A DNA stretch of 64,000 nt from Desertivirga brevis (GTDB lineage: Bacteria; Bacteroidota; Bacteroidia; Sphingobacteriales; Sphingobacteriaceae): contig NZ_JAFEWF010000005.1 in NCBI RefSeq assembly GCF_017355835.1, positions 434,001 to 498,000 of the forward strand, written 5' to 3'. Positions 46,773-55,988 of the stretch are shown here, one piece after another; position 1 is the first letter of the stretch; each line of letters begins with the position of its first letter. Under the pieces are notes generated by a model. The model was given only the letters and a program-made list of their open reading frames with translations, had not been told where the DNA came from and did no database searches. A program made the translations under genes and the position numbers.

Positions 46773-48581
46773 ATGGATAGAAATACATTCACGGGATTTT
46801 TTCTGATTTTAGTTATCCTCTTCGGGGCTACATACTTTATGAAGCCGTCAGAAGAAGAACTAAAAAGAGAAAGAATCGTTCAGGACTCAATAAAACAAGC
46901 GCAGTCGGGAAAACTTACTAAATCAAAGCCTGCCCCAGCCGCAGCAACTGCCCCCACCGCAGTTGATTCTAACTTATTAAAAGGTCCTTTCGGAAGGGCG
47001 AGAGTTGGAAATGCACAAGTTGTAGTTCTTGAAAACGAAGATTTAAAAGTAAATATTAATACTAAAGGCGGTCGAGTAGAAAGTGTAGAATTAAAAAAAT
47101 TCAAGACTTACGATCAAAAACCTTTGATTCTGTTTACGGCAGAAGAAAGCAGTTTCAATCTTGCTCTTAAAGCAAATGGTTCTAATATAAACACTAAAGA
47201 TCTGTTCTTTAGTCCCTCAGCTCCAGGGTTAAAGGTATCTCAAAAAGACTCTGCAGCAGTTACATTCACCGCCAATTACGGTCCTAACCAATCCTTACAA
47301 TATGTTTATACCTTAAAAGGCGAAGGATTCAAGCTAGGTTTCAACATTGTAACAAAAGGTTTGGAAAATATTATGACCGCTGCTCCTACAATTCATTGGG
47401 ATGCATTGTTGAGACAGAAGGAAAAAGATATCAAGAGTGAACATAGATACTCGGGAGCATACTACCAGCAAGGAGACGAGCCGGTTGAACATATTGGCAC
47501 TACCGAGGATGAGAAAAAAGATATTGGAGAAGATGGCAAAATCCAATGGGTATCATTCAAACAGCACTTTTTCTCCAATGTCCTTATTTCTAAAGAAGGT
47601 TTCGATAAAGCAAACCTTGCTGTAAGTACTTCAGCGGAGCCTGGTGTTGTTAAAGGCTTCTCAGCGAGCCTCACGCTGCCCGCTAAAATGAATTCATATG
47701 CCATGGAGTTTTACTTCGGGCCGAACAGGTACAATACATTAAAAGCACAAGGAAATAATCTTGAAGGAATCATTGACCTGGGTTGGGGACCTCTGAAATG
47801 GGTGAACCGTTTTGCTGTACTGCCTATCTTTAACGCTTTAGAAAAGTTTAACTGGGGTTATGGCTTAATAATTTTAGTTCTTACCCTCATCCTTAAACTA
47901 GTTCTTTCTCCGCTTACTTATAAATCTTACCTGTCAATGGCTAAGATGCGTGTATTGAAACCAGAGATGGACGAAATTAAAGCTAAAGTTGGAGAAGATA
48001 ATCCTACTTTACTTCAACAAGAATATCTGAAGTTGTATAAAAAGGCCGGCGTAAATCCATTAGGCGGTTGTATTCCAATGCTACTTCAAATGCCGATCGT
48101 AATGGCTTTCTTCTTCTTCTTTCCGAACCTTTTCGAGTTAAGGGGGGAGAAGTTTTTATGGATGACAGATCTGTCGACCTATGACTCTTTCGTAAACTTC
48201 GGATTCGAGATTCCTTTTATGGGAGATCACTTGAGCTTGATGTGTATTTTAATGACCATTTCAACGTTAATATACACTTACTTCAATAACCAAACATCGG
48301 GAGCTACAGGACAGATGAAGTATATAGGTTACATTACTCCTATTATCTTCCTTGGTGTATTGAACAGTTACCCAGCCGGATTAAATTATTATTACTTCCT
48401 TGCAAACATGTTGACGTTCGGCCAGCAATTTTTGATCAGGCAGTTTGTTAACGACGAAAAGATCCACGCGCAGATTCAGGAGAATAAGAAGAAACCTGAA
48501 GGCGAGAAGAAACAGTCTAGTTTCCAGCGTCGTATGGAAGAATACATGCGCCAGCAACAGTCGAAACAAAACAAAAAATAA
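46773..48581 (+). CDS. yidC: Membrane protein insertase YidC
   Basis: 602 residues. N-terminal membrane anchor (7-22), a linker with an Ala/Pro-rich stretch, and a large periplasmic domain (about 70-340). The conserved core of five helices follows (from about 345), with LTLILKLVLSPLTYKSYLSM and YKKAGVNPLGGCIPMLLQMP. The C-terminal tail is rich in Lys and Gln (RRMEEYMRQQQSKQNKK), a ribosome-binding feature. It inserts inner-membrane proteins with or without Sec. Confidence 0.96.
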   Translation: MDRNTFTGFFLILVILFGATYFMKPSEEELKRERIVQDSIKQAQSGKLTKSKPAPAAATAPTAVDSNLLKGPFGRARVGNAQVVVLENEDLKVNINTKGGRVESVELKKFKTYDQKPLILFTAEESSFNLALKANGSNINTKDLFFSPSAPGLKVSQKDSAAVTFTANYGPNQSLQYVYTLKGEGFKLGFNIVTKGLENIMTAAPTIHWDALLRQKEKDIKSEHRYSGAYYQQGDEPVEHIGTTEDEKKDIGEDGKIQWVSFKQHFFSNVLISKEGFDKANLAVSTSAEPGVVKGFSASLTLPAKMNSYAMEFYFGPNRYNTLKAQGNNLEGIIDLGWGPLKWVNRFAVLPIFNALEKFNWGYGLIILVLTLILKLVLSPLTYKSYLSMAKMRVLKPEMDEIKAKVGEDNPTLLQQEYLKLYKKAGVNPLGGCIPMLLQMPIVMAFFFFFPNLFELRGEKFLWMTDLSTYDSFVNFGFEIPFMGDHLSLMCILMTISTLIYTYFNNQTSGATGQMKYIGYITPIIFLGVLNSYPAGLNYYYFLANMLTFGQQFLIRQFVNDEKIHAQIQENKKKPEGEKKQSSFQRRMEEYMRQQQSKQNKK

Positions 48582-48601
48582 GCATTAGAATGATGTTAAT
48601 T

Positions 48602-48630
48602 AAAACGGCCTTAACGGGCCGTTTTTTTTT
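48602..48630 (+). terminator. Terminator of pyrG-yidC
   Basis: AAAACGGCC and GGCCGTTTT pair with a short loop, followed by a long T run. Confidence 0.88.
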
Positions 48631-48702
48631 TCGGTTGTAGTACCCCCACTCCTTGTTCAAACAAAAGCCTGGTTTATTTGATATATCTACAAATATTAAC
48701 TT

Positions 48703-48933
48703 ATGCAGGCTTCGGAAATAAAACTATTTATAAACAATATAGAGCAAACTTTGCAGGTGCAGAAGGATAAAGCACCAGGCAATTTTGTAATTACTCAGGA
48801 ACTCAAATTTATCGCGAGGATTTATAAAGATGCTGATGGAAGATGGAAATCTGTTGAGATTTCTGATCTTTCTCCATCTGTTATCGAATCAATTGGAAAA
48901 GAAATTGAAGAAGCAGATATCGGGAATGCATAA
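48703..48933 (+). CDS. Small hypothetical protein
   Basis: 76 residues, soluble (IKLFINNIEQTLQVQKDK, RWKSVEISDLSPSVIESI). A predicted beta-hairpin plus helix, no signal or recognised motif. Single gene between two terminators, converging on the ROK-like gene. Confidence 0.65.
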   Translation: MQASEIKLFINNIEQTLQVQKDKAPGNFVITQELKFIARIYKDADGRWKSVEISDLSPSVIESIGKEIEEADIGNA

Positions 48934-48934
48934 A

Positions 48935-48965
48935 AAAAGCGCCTTTAAAAGCGCTTTTCTTTTTT
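48935..48965. terminator. Bidirectional terminator
   Basis: AAAAGCGC and GCGCTTTT enclose an eight-base loop, with T-rich sequence on the plus side and A-rich on the minus side. It separates the convergent 48703 and 48968 genes. Confidence 0.8.
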
Positions 48966-48967
48966 AT

Positions 48968-49828
48968 CTAACTCCAAAGGTCCGCCGCACCTATCAATGT
49001 TCCTGCAGTACCTAAAGTTGCTGAGACAATAGGAATTTTTATATCCTTGTCTCCCAAACGGTCCCTTACATGGTCTATAAATAATTCCCAGGCATTATTA
49101 TGCCCGCCAATTAATAAAGCATCAGGATTGAACGAACTAATATATTGGAGCAAAAATTTCACGAAGTTCTCTCCATACTCATTAAAAACCAGCTGCCCAA
49201 TTCCATCATCATTAGAAGCCATATTAGTAAGATCTGCGATGTCGGCAGGGCGTACTCCTGTAAAATCCTCGTAACGCTGCATCAGCCATCCAATCCCTAT
49301 ATAATCCTCTGCTATTCCATCTTTAAAAGGCTTATTCCACATATTTGCATCTTCAGACACCCCATCTACTACTCTTGCTGACCCCAATCCATAATTTAAG
49401 GTAAATCCCAAGATATTGTTATATCCTTTCACTGCCCCGGCCATCTGTTCCGCCTTAACTACCCGCGGAGCCGGATTATCCATTCTGATGTTTATAGGAG
49501 AAATACCCAGTCTGTCGGCAAGTAAGGTCTTTACATTTTGTTGATACAGAGATTCAAACTTCTTCTGGTTATGCATCAAAGAAACTCCGTTCTCGTAATC
49601 GAAAGGGCCAGGAATAGTTATTGCAAATTTAGAAATGGGTGTTTCCCTTAAAGCGTGAACCCGAGTGATGACAGTTGTCCACTTTTCTAAGAAGTTTTCT
49701 AGAGTTTCATCGGCACTTATTTCTTCAAAAAATTCAGTTTCAGGTAATACTGTCTTGGTGTCGTTGTCCACAATTGCCGCTCTAATGCCCGGGATATTAA
49801 TATCAACGGATACGATCTGATTGCTCAT
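48968..49828 (-). CDS. Divergent ROK-family sugar-kinase-like protein
   Basis: 286 residues with the overall ROK/actin-fold layout. Its motifs are altered. The phosphate-1 loop DIGGTK is DINIPGIRAA. The adenosine-type loop TIGTGIGGG is GFTLNYGLGSA. The catalytic Asp motif NDANA reads MDNPAPRVVKAEQ, retaining Asp. The Cys-rich zinc site is absent. LLIGGHNNAWELF at the C-terminus keeps the GG motif. It may phosphorylate a sugar, or be a non-kinase relative. Single gene. Confidence 0.75.
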   Translation of the reverse strand: MSNQIVSVDINIPGIRAAIVDNDTKTVLPETEFFEEISADETLENFLEKWTTVITRVHALRETPISKFAITIPGPFDYENGVSLMHNQKKFESLYQQNVKTLLADRLGISPINIRMDNPAPRVVKAEQMAGAVKGYNNILGFTLNYGLGSARVVDGVSEDANMWNKPFKDGIAEDYIGIGWLMQRYEDFTGVRPADIADLTNMASNDDGIGQLVFNEYGENFVKFLLQYISSFNPDALLIGGHNNAWELFIDHVRDRLGDKDIKIPIVSATLGTAGTLIGAADLWS

Positions 49829-49988
49829 AATGTCTGGTTGGTAACCTAGGTTTTAATTGTTTGTTGGCCAAATTAAAGCTTAAATTCTTAAAATGACAAT
49901 TATTTTCTAAGTAATAATTATATTACTACTGTGTGTGAAGAACTTAGAAAATAAGGTCATGAACGTTAATTTTATATGGAAACAAAAA

Positions 49989-50012
49989 AGGGCAATCTTT
50001 TAAGATTGCCCT
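49989..50012 (-). terminator. Terminator of gldN
   Basis: On the minus strand AGGGCAATCTT and AAGATTGCCCT form a perfect 11-bp stem with a two-base loop, then a T run, about 25 bases past the gldN stop. Confidence 0.85.
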
Positions 50013-50036
50013 CTATAATATTATCAGGAGTAATAG

Positions 50037-50918
50037 TTATTCTTTAGCCTTGGCAGTTGTTTTGGCTGCTTCGGGAGGAGTAACAGACCAAATTTTCTTT
50101 TTGTAGTCCTGAATACCTTGTTCTATTCTTTGAGCCTCTTTCTGCTGCGCTTCGGCATCTTTTGCGTAGTCAGCAATCCGAAGGCCTGCAGGGTTAGAAT
50201 CTCTGATAATAACACTTGCGAACTTTCTTTGAACGAAATAGTCATCCAAACTCATTTCCTGGATTCCATTATCCGGATCAGAGATATCCTTCGAGGCAAT
50301 CAGGTAGCGGCAATGTGGAAAATAAAGCCAAAATGCAGGGACAGTTTGATTAGAATCCAAACCAGCTACATCAAGACGCATTAGGGGAGCTATTCCAACT
50401 ATCCTTGTTTCAACCTTTGAGCGTTGCTTATCGTAGAACACATCCTCTTTAATTCTAAACTTAATGATCTTTTCAGGATTAAAATCATTAACCATTTTAG
50501 ACCATTCAATAGCATTTCCCTGATCATCGAATTTAGTTGGGACCGTTACGCTATCTCCCTTAAGTCTTCTTTCTGCCTCTTCGGTAGTTAACCTTTTTTT
50601 GAAAGCATCATCAGACGGATCATATACACCAATTTTACGAGCCTTAATGCCCGTAAGCAGCATATTGATCAACTCGGAGCCGGGTGTTGCAAGTACCTTA
50701 TTTTCTGGCAATCTCAAGTCGATATCTCTCCATATCCTTTTGTAGAACTTAACATTAGCAGGATCCACTTTTGCATAATCAAAAGGAACTGCTTTCTCTA
50801 GTATACTAATACCCTGAAAGCCATCTACTACCGGAGGTAAAGAATCCAGTGGCTCTTGCGCTTTCACAGAAGCCGCTCCTAGAACAATAAAAAGCAGTGG
50901 TAAAAATTTCTTTATCAT
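50037..50918 (-). CDS. gldN: Gliding-motility/type IX secretion protein GldN
   Basis: 293 residues with signal peptide (ends ASVKAQ). The conserved GldN/PorN region begins VKFYKRIWRDIDLRLPEN and includes KRLTTEEAERRLKGDSV and IVGIAPLMRLD. GldN/PorN is a periplasmic ring component of the type IX secretion system. It lies 29 bases after the GldK-like lipoprotein gene. In gliding relatives gldL and gldM lie between them; here they do not. Confidence 0.9.
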   Translation of the reverse strand: MIKKFLPLLFIVLGAASVKAQEPLDSLPPVVDGFQGISILEKAVPFDYAKVDPANVKFYKRIWRDIDLRLPENKVLATPGSELINMLLTGIKARKIGVYDPSDDAFKKRLTTEEAERRLKGDSVTVPTKFDDQGNAIEWSKMVNDFNPEKIIKFRIKEDVFYDKQRSKVETRIVGIAPLMRLDVAGLDSNQTVPAFWLYFPHCRYLIASKDISDPDNGIQEMSLDDYFVQRKFASVIIRDSNPAGLRIADYAKDAEAQQKEAQRIEQGIQDYKKKIWSVTPPEAAKTTAKAKE

Positions 50919-50947
50919 AGTAATTTCTTTATCTGTGTTAGGCCTTA

Positions 50948-52438
50948 TTAGGCAGATTTTTTATCTGAAGTTCCTTTTTTAGACTTTTTTGGTTCAGAAG
51001 ATTTCGATCCTTTAGAACCTTTCTTACTCTTCTCTACCAGTTCTTTGGTTTTACGAGTTCTTACCTGATCGGTAATTACCTCAACTGCTGGCATAACACA
51101 TCTGAAGCCAATGTATGAGTGAGAGCGATCTTGTAACTCATAATTCCTAGACTCAACGTCCAAAGTTTGTCCGCTGTCTTTCCATGAACCACCTCTTACA
51201 ACCTTTCTTTTCATTGCTGCGGGAGCTTTGTCATCGGCATCATATTGAAGAACCGGGTTTAAGTCGTGAACAAATTCAATAGCTGAAGGACTGAAAGCAT
51301 CCAATGTCCATTCCGCCACATTTCCGTTCATATTATATAAACCAAAATTGTTAGGAGCATATGACTTAACAGGCAATGTGAACGTTGAACCGTCATCCGT
51401 GTAGTTACCTTCGCCTTGTTTATAGTTCACAAGCAATTTTTCTTTTTTAGATTTCTTGTCTTTGTAAGTTAAGAGGCTATTTTTTCTAATTGCTTCCTTA
51501 TCTGTTGGATCAACACCACCTGATGCTGCATATTGCCATTGAGCTTCTGTTGGCAAGCTGAAATTCAAAGCTGAATTACGTAAAGAATTGTTTGTCTTAG
51601 CTACTAGCAGCGCTGATGTTTTTGTTCTCCAGTTTGAATACGCTCTTGCTTGCATCCAGCTAACTCCTACTACAGGATAATGGTCAAAAGCTTTGGTCTG
51701 ATAGTAATTCTCAGTCATAAGCTCAACCTGTGAGTTAGGAAAATCATTAATCCAAACATCAGTTTCCGGTACAACACTGATACTTTCTTTTACATATTTA
51801 TCAGCGTTAGGCCCAGCTGCATGGCGGAAATAATAACCATATTTCACCATGTCTTTATTTAAACTGTTTTTTCCGTTTATTTCAATTACAAGCTTAGCTT
51901 CCTGTAACTTCGATTGAACTTCTGAATCACGACTTTGCCAAAGTGGACTCTTTTTTCCATGGGGTCTAACTTTGTCCCAATTAATTGCTTTGGATACTGG
52001 TGCAGAAGAAGCAGATGTAGAGGCTCCTTTGCCTTTCTTTGAAGGTTTAGATTTTTTGGCGTTGATAAAATACTTATCATCCTTAAGGATGTCAACAACT
52101 GCAATTGAATCTGCTACCCAATTTACAAAATCCCGATACTGGTAATTGGTCACTTCGGTTTCGTCCATAAAAAACGGACTTAAACTTACTCTTCTATCCC
52201 CCTCAGCGGAACTCTTGTAGATAACTGTACCAGCAGGCACATACACCATTCCCGGAGGAGGAAATACTGTTTTCCCTCTTGAACTGTAAACCGGTTTAGC
52301 CTCATAAAAATCAACAGACTTACAGGAAGTAATCGTCTCTGCGATTAATAATGCCGCTAAAACTGAAATCTTTGAAATTAATTTCGTTCTCGACACCCCG
52401 TTCCTCTTCGACTTCAACGATAGATTGAACTCATTCAT
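50948..52438 (-). CDS. SUMF1-domain lipoprotein, GldK/GldJ type
   Basis: 496 residues. Lipobox ITSC (Cys39) after a long N-terminus. The formylglycine-generating-type fold shows FMDETEVTNYQYRDFVNW, LPTEAQWQYAASGG, NMNGNVAEWTLDAF, VVRGGSWKD and YIGFRCVMP. Its insertion (about 130-260) is longer than in enzymatic FGEs. The C-terminus is a Lys/Ser/Gly-rich tail (KKGSKGSKSSEPKKSKKG). GldK and GldJ share this layout; adjacency to gldN favours GldK. It forms an outer-membrane-associated ring with GldN in the T9SS. Confidence 0.85.
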   Translation of the reverse strand: MNEFNLSLKSKRNGVSRTKLISKISVLAALLIAETITSCKSVDFYEAKPVYSSRGKTVFPPPGMVYVPAGTVIYKSSAEGDRRVSLSPFFMDETEVTNYQYRDFVNWVADSIAVVDILKDDKYFINAKKSKPSKKGKGASTSASSAPVSKAINWDKVRPHGKKSPLWQSRDSEVQSKLQEAKLVIEINGKNSLNKDMVKYGYYFRHAAGPNADKYVKESISVVPETDVWINDFPNSQVELMTENYYQTKAFDHYPVVGVSWMQARAYSNWRTKTSALLVAKTNNSLRNSALNFSLPTEAQWQYAASGGVDPTDKEAIRKNSLLTYKDKKSKKEKLLVNYKQGEGNYTDDGSTFTLPVKSYAPNNFGLYNMNGNVAEWTLDAFSPSAIEFVHDLNPVLQYDADDKAPAAMKRKVVRGGSWKDSGQTLDVESRNYELQDRSHSYIGFRCVMPAVEVITDQVRTRKTKELVEKSKKGSKGSKSSEPKKSKKGTSDKKSA

Positions 52439-52788
52439 ACTTTAAAATATACCAAACTTTACTGAAAATTTCCCAAACCCTTTTCTTGCAGAGAATCTGC
52501 TCCGTAAAAGTATTTAATTTATTACAAACTAAAAATATATCTGTAATTATTAATGAAATGGCAATAATAAGATCAATAAATATTAATTTGAAAAAAAACG
52601 AAGAGTAATCTAGCGTTTTTTCAAATTGACATACCTAGAAAAACAATCTTACTATTGCCCTACCCCCTTAATTGTGATATTTAAAAAACATAAGGTTAAA
52701 ACTTACGCAAAACTATAAAAATGTGCTTGTCTCCTACTATATCTTCTATAATTATTAGAAACTTTTTTCCAGCATTATTTCGTCGGCG
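52439..52788. other. AT-rich intergenic region upstream of the gldK-like gene
   Basis: About 350 bases, strongly AT-rich, no ORF of note and no repeat. It should hold the promoter of the gldK-gldN pair. Confidence 0.5.
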
Positions 52789-53346
52789 CTAAAATGTGAT
52801 CTTACACCGTTCATTTGTCAGAAGGATTTTATCTGTTTCGCATTGAACAGAAGTCAACTCCTGCTTTACAATCTCCTTGTGTTGGATCTTTAACTCCTTG
52901 CGCCGTTTTCCTTCAACAAACCGCCTTAATTGTTCTTCATTCTCGAGTATTAATCCAGGTACCTTTAATGGTTTATGATCTTCATCGATAGCAACCATAG
53001 TAAAGTAGCTTGTATTAGTATGCTTAACTGTATGATTTTTAACGTTCTCAGAAATAACTCTTATCCCTACTACCATAGAGCTGGAACCAACATAATTTAC
53101 TGAAGCCAACAACGTAACCAATTCTCCAACTTCAACAGGTTGTCTGAAATCTACAGTATCAATCGATGCAGTGACACAATAAGCGGAGGCGTGTTTAGTT
53201 GCGCATACATAGGCAACCTTGTCCATCAGCGACAAGATCAGGCCGCCATGAATTTTTCCGCCGAAGTTGGCATATGATGGAATCATTAGTTCAGCCAAAA
53301 CAGTTTCTGAATATTTAACAGGAAGAAAATCTGTGAGAGGAGTCAT
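52789..53346 (-). CDS. Acyl-CoA thioesterase (hotdog fold)
   Basis: 185 residues from the ATG; the base before gives a TTG start one codon earlier. The hotdog domain (about 10-130) has the motif NFGGKIHGGLILSLMDKVAY, typical of YciA/BFIT-like acyl-CoA hydrolases, with the catalytic-region Asp. TASIDTVDFRQPVEVGE follows. The C-terminal 55 residues are a charged helical tail. Acyl-chain preference cannot be inferred. The gene is 18 bases after the dehydrogenase gene on the same strand. Confidence 0.9.
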   Translation of the reverse strand: MTPLTDFLPVKYSETVLAELMIPSYANFGGKIHGGLILSLMDKVAYVCATKHASAYCVTASIDTVDFRQPVEVGELVTLLASVNYVGSSSMVVGIRVISENVKNHTVKHTNTSYFTMVAIDEDHKPLKVPGLILENEEQLRRFVEGKRRKELKIQHKEIVKQELTSVQCETDKILLTNERCKITF

Positions 53347-53364
53347 CAATTTAAAATTAGGAAA

Positions 53365-54312
53365 TTAACTTACAACGTTAATAGGAGAATTTTTGATAAA
53401 GGAGTTTATGTTTTTATAAGTTGTTTCCATTATCCGCTCCCGGGCCTCTTTACTCATCCAGGCGTTATGAGGGGTAATAAAACAATTCTTTGCACTTAAA
53501 AGAGGGTTGTGTGGCGGAGGCGGCTCAACCGAAAGTACGTCTATCCCTGCACCGGCAATTATGCCAGAATTAAGAGCATCTGCCAGGTCCTGCTCGTTTA
53601 CCAAGGGCCCTCTGGCTGTGTTTATAAAAAACGCTGTTTTCTTCATTCTGGAAATAAGGTTCATATTAACAAACTCCTTGTTATCGGGCTTTAAAGGTAA
53701 GTGAAGAGAAACAAAATCGCTTTCGGAAAAGAGCTCTTCTATAGATACATATCGAGCAGTAGTAATATTTTTAGGACTCGGGGTATGGTAAAGCACATTC
53801 ATACCAAAGGCTTGCGCAACTTCTGCAACCTTACGGGCTATGTTCCCAAATCCGACCAGTCCCAAAGTTTTACCACTTATCTCAAATAGTGGCGACAAGG
53901 AATAACTAAAGTCGGCACACCTACTCCAGTCGCCATTATGAACCGAGGTTGAATGCAAACCCACCTGAGTCGCAAATTCAAGGATAAAGGCAAATGTGTG
54001 TTGTGCCACAGCAGATGAGCTATAGTCAGGAACATTGCAAACAATTATTCCTTTCTCGGCAGCAGCTATTGTATCGATGATGTTATATCCGGTAGCCAGA
54101 ACACAAATAAGCCGGAGCTTTGGTAAATGGTCTATTGTTTCGCGAGAGAAGGCAACTTTATTAGTAAGCACTATCTCGGCAGAAGAACAACGGGGAACTA
54201 TCTCATCAGGAGAGGTCCTGTCATAGATCGTAACTTCTCCAAGTTTATTTATCTCATCCCAGTTTAAGTCACCAGGATTAAGAGCAAAGCCATCGGTTGC
54301 AACAATGTTCAT
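53365..54312 (-). CDS. D-2-hydroxyacid dehydrogenase
   Basis: 315 residues from ATG; the longer TTG-started form is unlikely. The NAD-binding segment is LGLVGFGNIARKVAEVAQAFG (cited in part: GFGNIA). Catalytic Arg is in NTARGPLVNEQ, Glu in IDVLSVEPP and His in FITPHNAW. Possible substrates are glycerate, lactate or phosphoglycerate-like acids; the sequence gives no firm choice. Likely cotranscribed with the downstream thioesterase gene. Confidence 0.9.
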   Translation of the reverse strand: MNIVATDGFALNPGDLNWDEINKLGEVTIYDRTSPDEIVPRCSSAEIVLTNKVAFSRETIDHLPKLRLICVLATGYNIIDTIAAAEKGIIVCNVPDYSSSAVAQHTFAFILEFATQVGLHSTSVHNGDWSRCADFSYSLSPLFEISGKTLGLVGFGNIARKVAEVAQAFGMNVLYHTPSPKNITTARYVSIEELFSESDFVSLHLPLKPDNKEFVNMNLISRMKKTAFFINTARGPLVNEQDLADALNSGIIAGAGIDVLSVEPPPPHNPLLSAKNCFITPHNAWMSKEARERIMETTYKNINSFIKNSPINVVS

Positions 54313-54515
54313 AATGTATAGGAATTGCAGCAAAGCTATTAATCTTTCTTCAACTTCAAATTATGATGGTTGTAAAGCTAAAATTTCGAGGGCTGGTGAA
54401 GTCGTTTCTGCTGAAATAGGAATAAAACTCAACTACAAAAGCAGTCAAAGGGAAGAAAGCCAACGAAATCTCAACGGAATACCAATTGGATACTCGCTTG
54501 GCCTCTTCTAGCTAT

Positions 54516-54956
54516 TTAAGATGTTGCGGGAGGTCTGACAGCTTGCCTCGCTAACAATTTCCACTTGCCATGCTCTTTGGAGAAAACAAGCAGGATAAAA
54601 AGATTTACATTACCAGGCTTTCCCCCGTCATTAGTCTGCGCAGCAAGCTTATGACGCACAATAGCTGTCTTACCCGAAACTTTAATAGTTTGGTCTGTAA
54701 GGTTAATGGTCACGAAATCAGATTTTCCACTAGCAATTGCTTCTACAAATGCTGTTTTATCTTCGATCTTACCTCCTGAATGTCCATAACTAAGGTCTTC
54801 TGAGGCTATCGCTTCCAAATCCTCCTTCTTTCCATCAATCATTGCCTTTTTCAGCTGCTCAACAGCAGAAGCCACCTGCTTTTCTGCTTTTGTTTGTGCA
54901 TCTGCTTTAAACACAAGAAAGCTTAACACTAAGACGGAATAAAAAAATTTTTTCAT
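54516..54956 (-). CDS. Secreted DUF4440 / NTF2-like protein
   Basis: 146 residues with signal peptide (ends FKADAQ). The NTF2-like fold matches DUF4440: AVEQLKKAMIDGKKEDLEAI, SEDLSYGHSGGKIEDK, then the strand pairs ending GKWKLLARQ. Such proteins are often periplasmic with unknown ligand. No neighbour gives a role. Confidence 0.82.
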   Translation of the reverse strand: MKKFFYSVLVLSFLVFKADAQTKAEKQVASAVEQLKKAMIDGKKEDLEAIASEDLSYGHSGGKIEDKTAFVEAIASGKSDFVTINLTDQTIKVSGKTAIVRHKLAAQTNDGGKPGNVNLFILLVFSKEHGKWKLLARQAVRPPATS

Positions 54957-55168
54957 TTCTTTTAAACTTATTGGTTTCTTTTCGTAAACAGGATAATTCT
55001 TTCGGCTAAGGTATTAATTGCGAATCAAAATAGAAATGCTTCAAAAACCATAATTCTCTTTATAGAATTATAATGGAAGATAAAGTTTAAACTATATTAG
55101 CAGACCTTATTCGATAAGAGTTTAGAAAATAATTGCGACCACCATTTAATCGAGAACAATAAATTTTA

Positions 55169-55978
55169 ATGAGGCCTGTTTCCATCCCCCCTTACGTTCA
55201 GAAGTTCTGGAACGCAGATAAAAATTCCCCAGCTTTCTTTGAAGAAACTAGAAATGCTTATATCAGGTTAACTAAAGGTATTCAGCCTGAGGTTTCCATC
55301 GTAATGCCTGCGTATAATGAACAGGAGAATATTGTGCAGACACTTGCATCATTATGTAATAATGAAACTTCCAGGGCAGTAGAAATTATTGTAGTAAATA
55401 ATAATTCCAAGGACGATACCGAGGCATTGGTTAAGAGCTGCGGTGTAAATTGCGTACTTCAAACAATTCAGGGAATCACGCCTGCAAGAAACATGGGCCT
55501 TTCGGTAGCGAAAGGAAAATATATATTAAATGCAGATGCCGACACTATATATCCAAAAGACTGGATAGAGGAAATGGTTAAGCCTCTCGATAATAATGAT
55601 GTAGCTGCAGTGTACGGGCGCTTCTCGTTTATTCCAGTTGGGAGCACTGGTCGTGGAACCTACTTCTTCTATGAGTACTTTGCTGACTTTACTAGAAAAT
55701 TGAATAAGTATATTAAAGATGAGGCTGTAAATGTTTATGGTTTTAATTCGGGATTCAGAAGGCTTCAAGGCTTGGAAGTAGACAGCTTCAACCATCCTCC
55801 GGGAACAAATGAAGATGGGTGGATGGCCTTAAAGCTGCGAAATAAAGGCTTTGGAAAACTTTATTACGTAAATAACATTAAGGCATTAGTATGGACCACA
55901 GACAGGCGCATTCAAATTGATGGAGGACTTTGGAAAGGTACTTTGAAGCGCCTTAAGCGGGTAATACTAAGAAGATAA
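55169..55978 (+). CDS. Family 2 glycosyltransferase
   Basis: 269 residues. The GT-A fold starts VSIVMPAYNEQENIVQTL. EIIVVNNNSKDDT holds the nucleotide-binding Asp, NADADTIYPKDW is the DXD-type metal motif, and NEDGWMALKLRNKG carries the ED catalytic base region. No membrane helices, so it acts at the cytosolic face. It adds a sugar to a lipid or glycan; donor unknown. The pncA gene follows after 10 bases. Confidence 0.9.
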   Translation: MRPVSIPPYVQKFWNADKNSPAFFEETRNAYIRLTKGIQPEVSIVMPAYNEQENIVQTLASLCNNETSRAVEIIVVNNNSKDDTEALVKSCGVNCVLQTIQGITPARNMGLSVAKGKYILNADADTIYPKDWIEEMVKPLDNNDVAAVYGRFSFIPVGSTGRGTYFFYEYFADFTRKLNKYIKDEAVNVYGFNSGFRRLQGLEVDSFNHPPGTNEDGWMALKLRNKGFGKLYYVNNIKALVWTTDRRIQIDGGLWKGTLKRLKRVILRR

Positions 55979-55988
55979 TTTTAAATGC

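Noticed and set aside
54305..54511. 68-codon plus-strand ORF between the D-2-hydroxyacid dehydrogenase and DUF4440 genes
   Set aside because: Its 5' end overlaps the dehydrogenase start only marginally, but it has no RBS and no domain; treated as chance.
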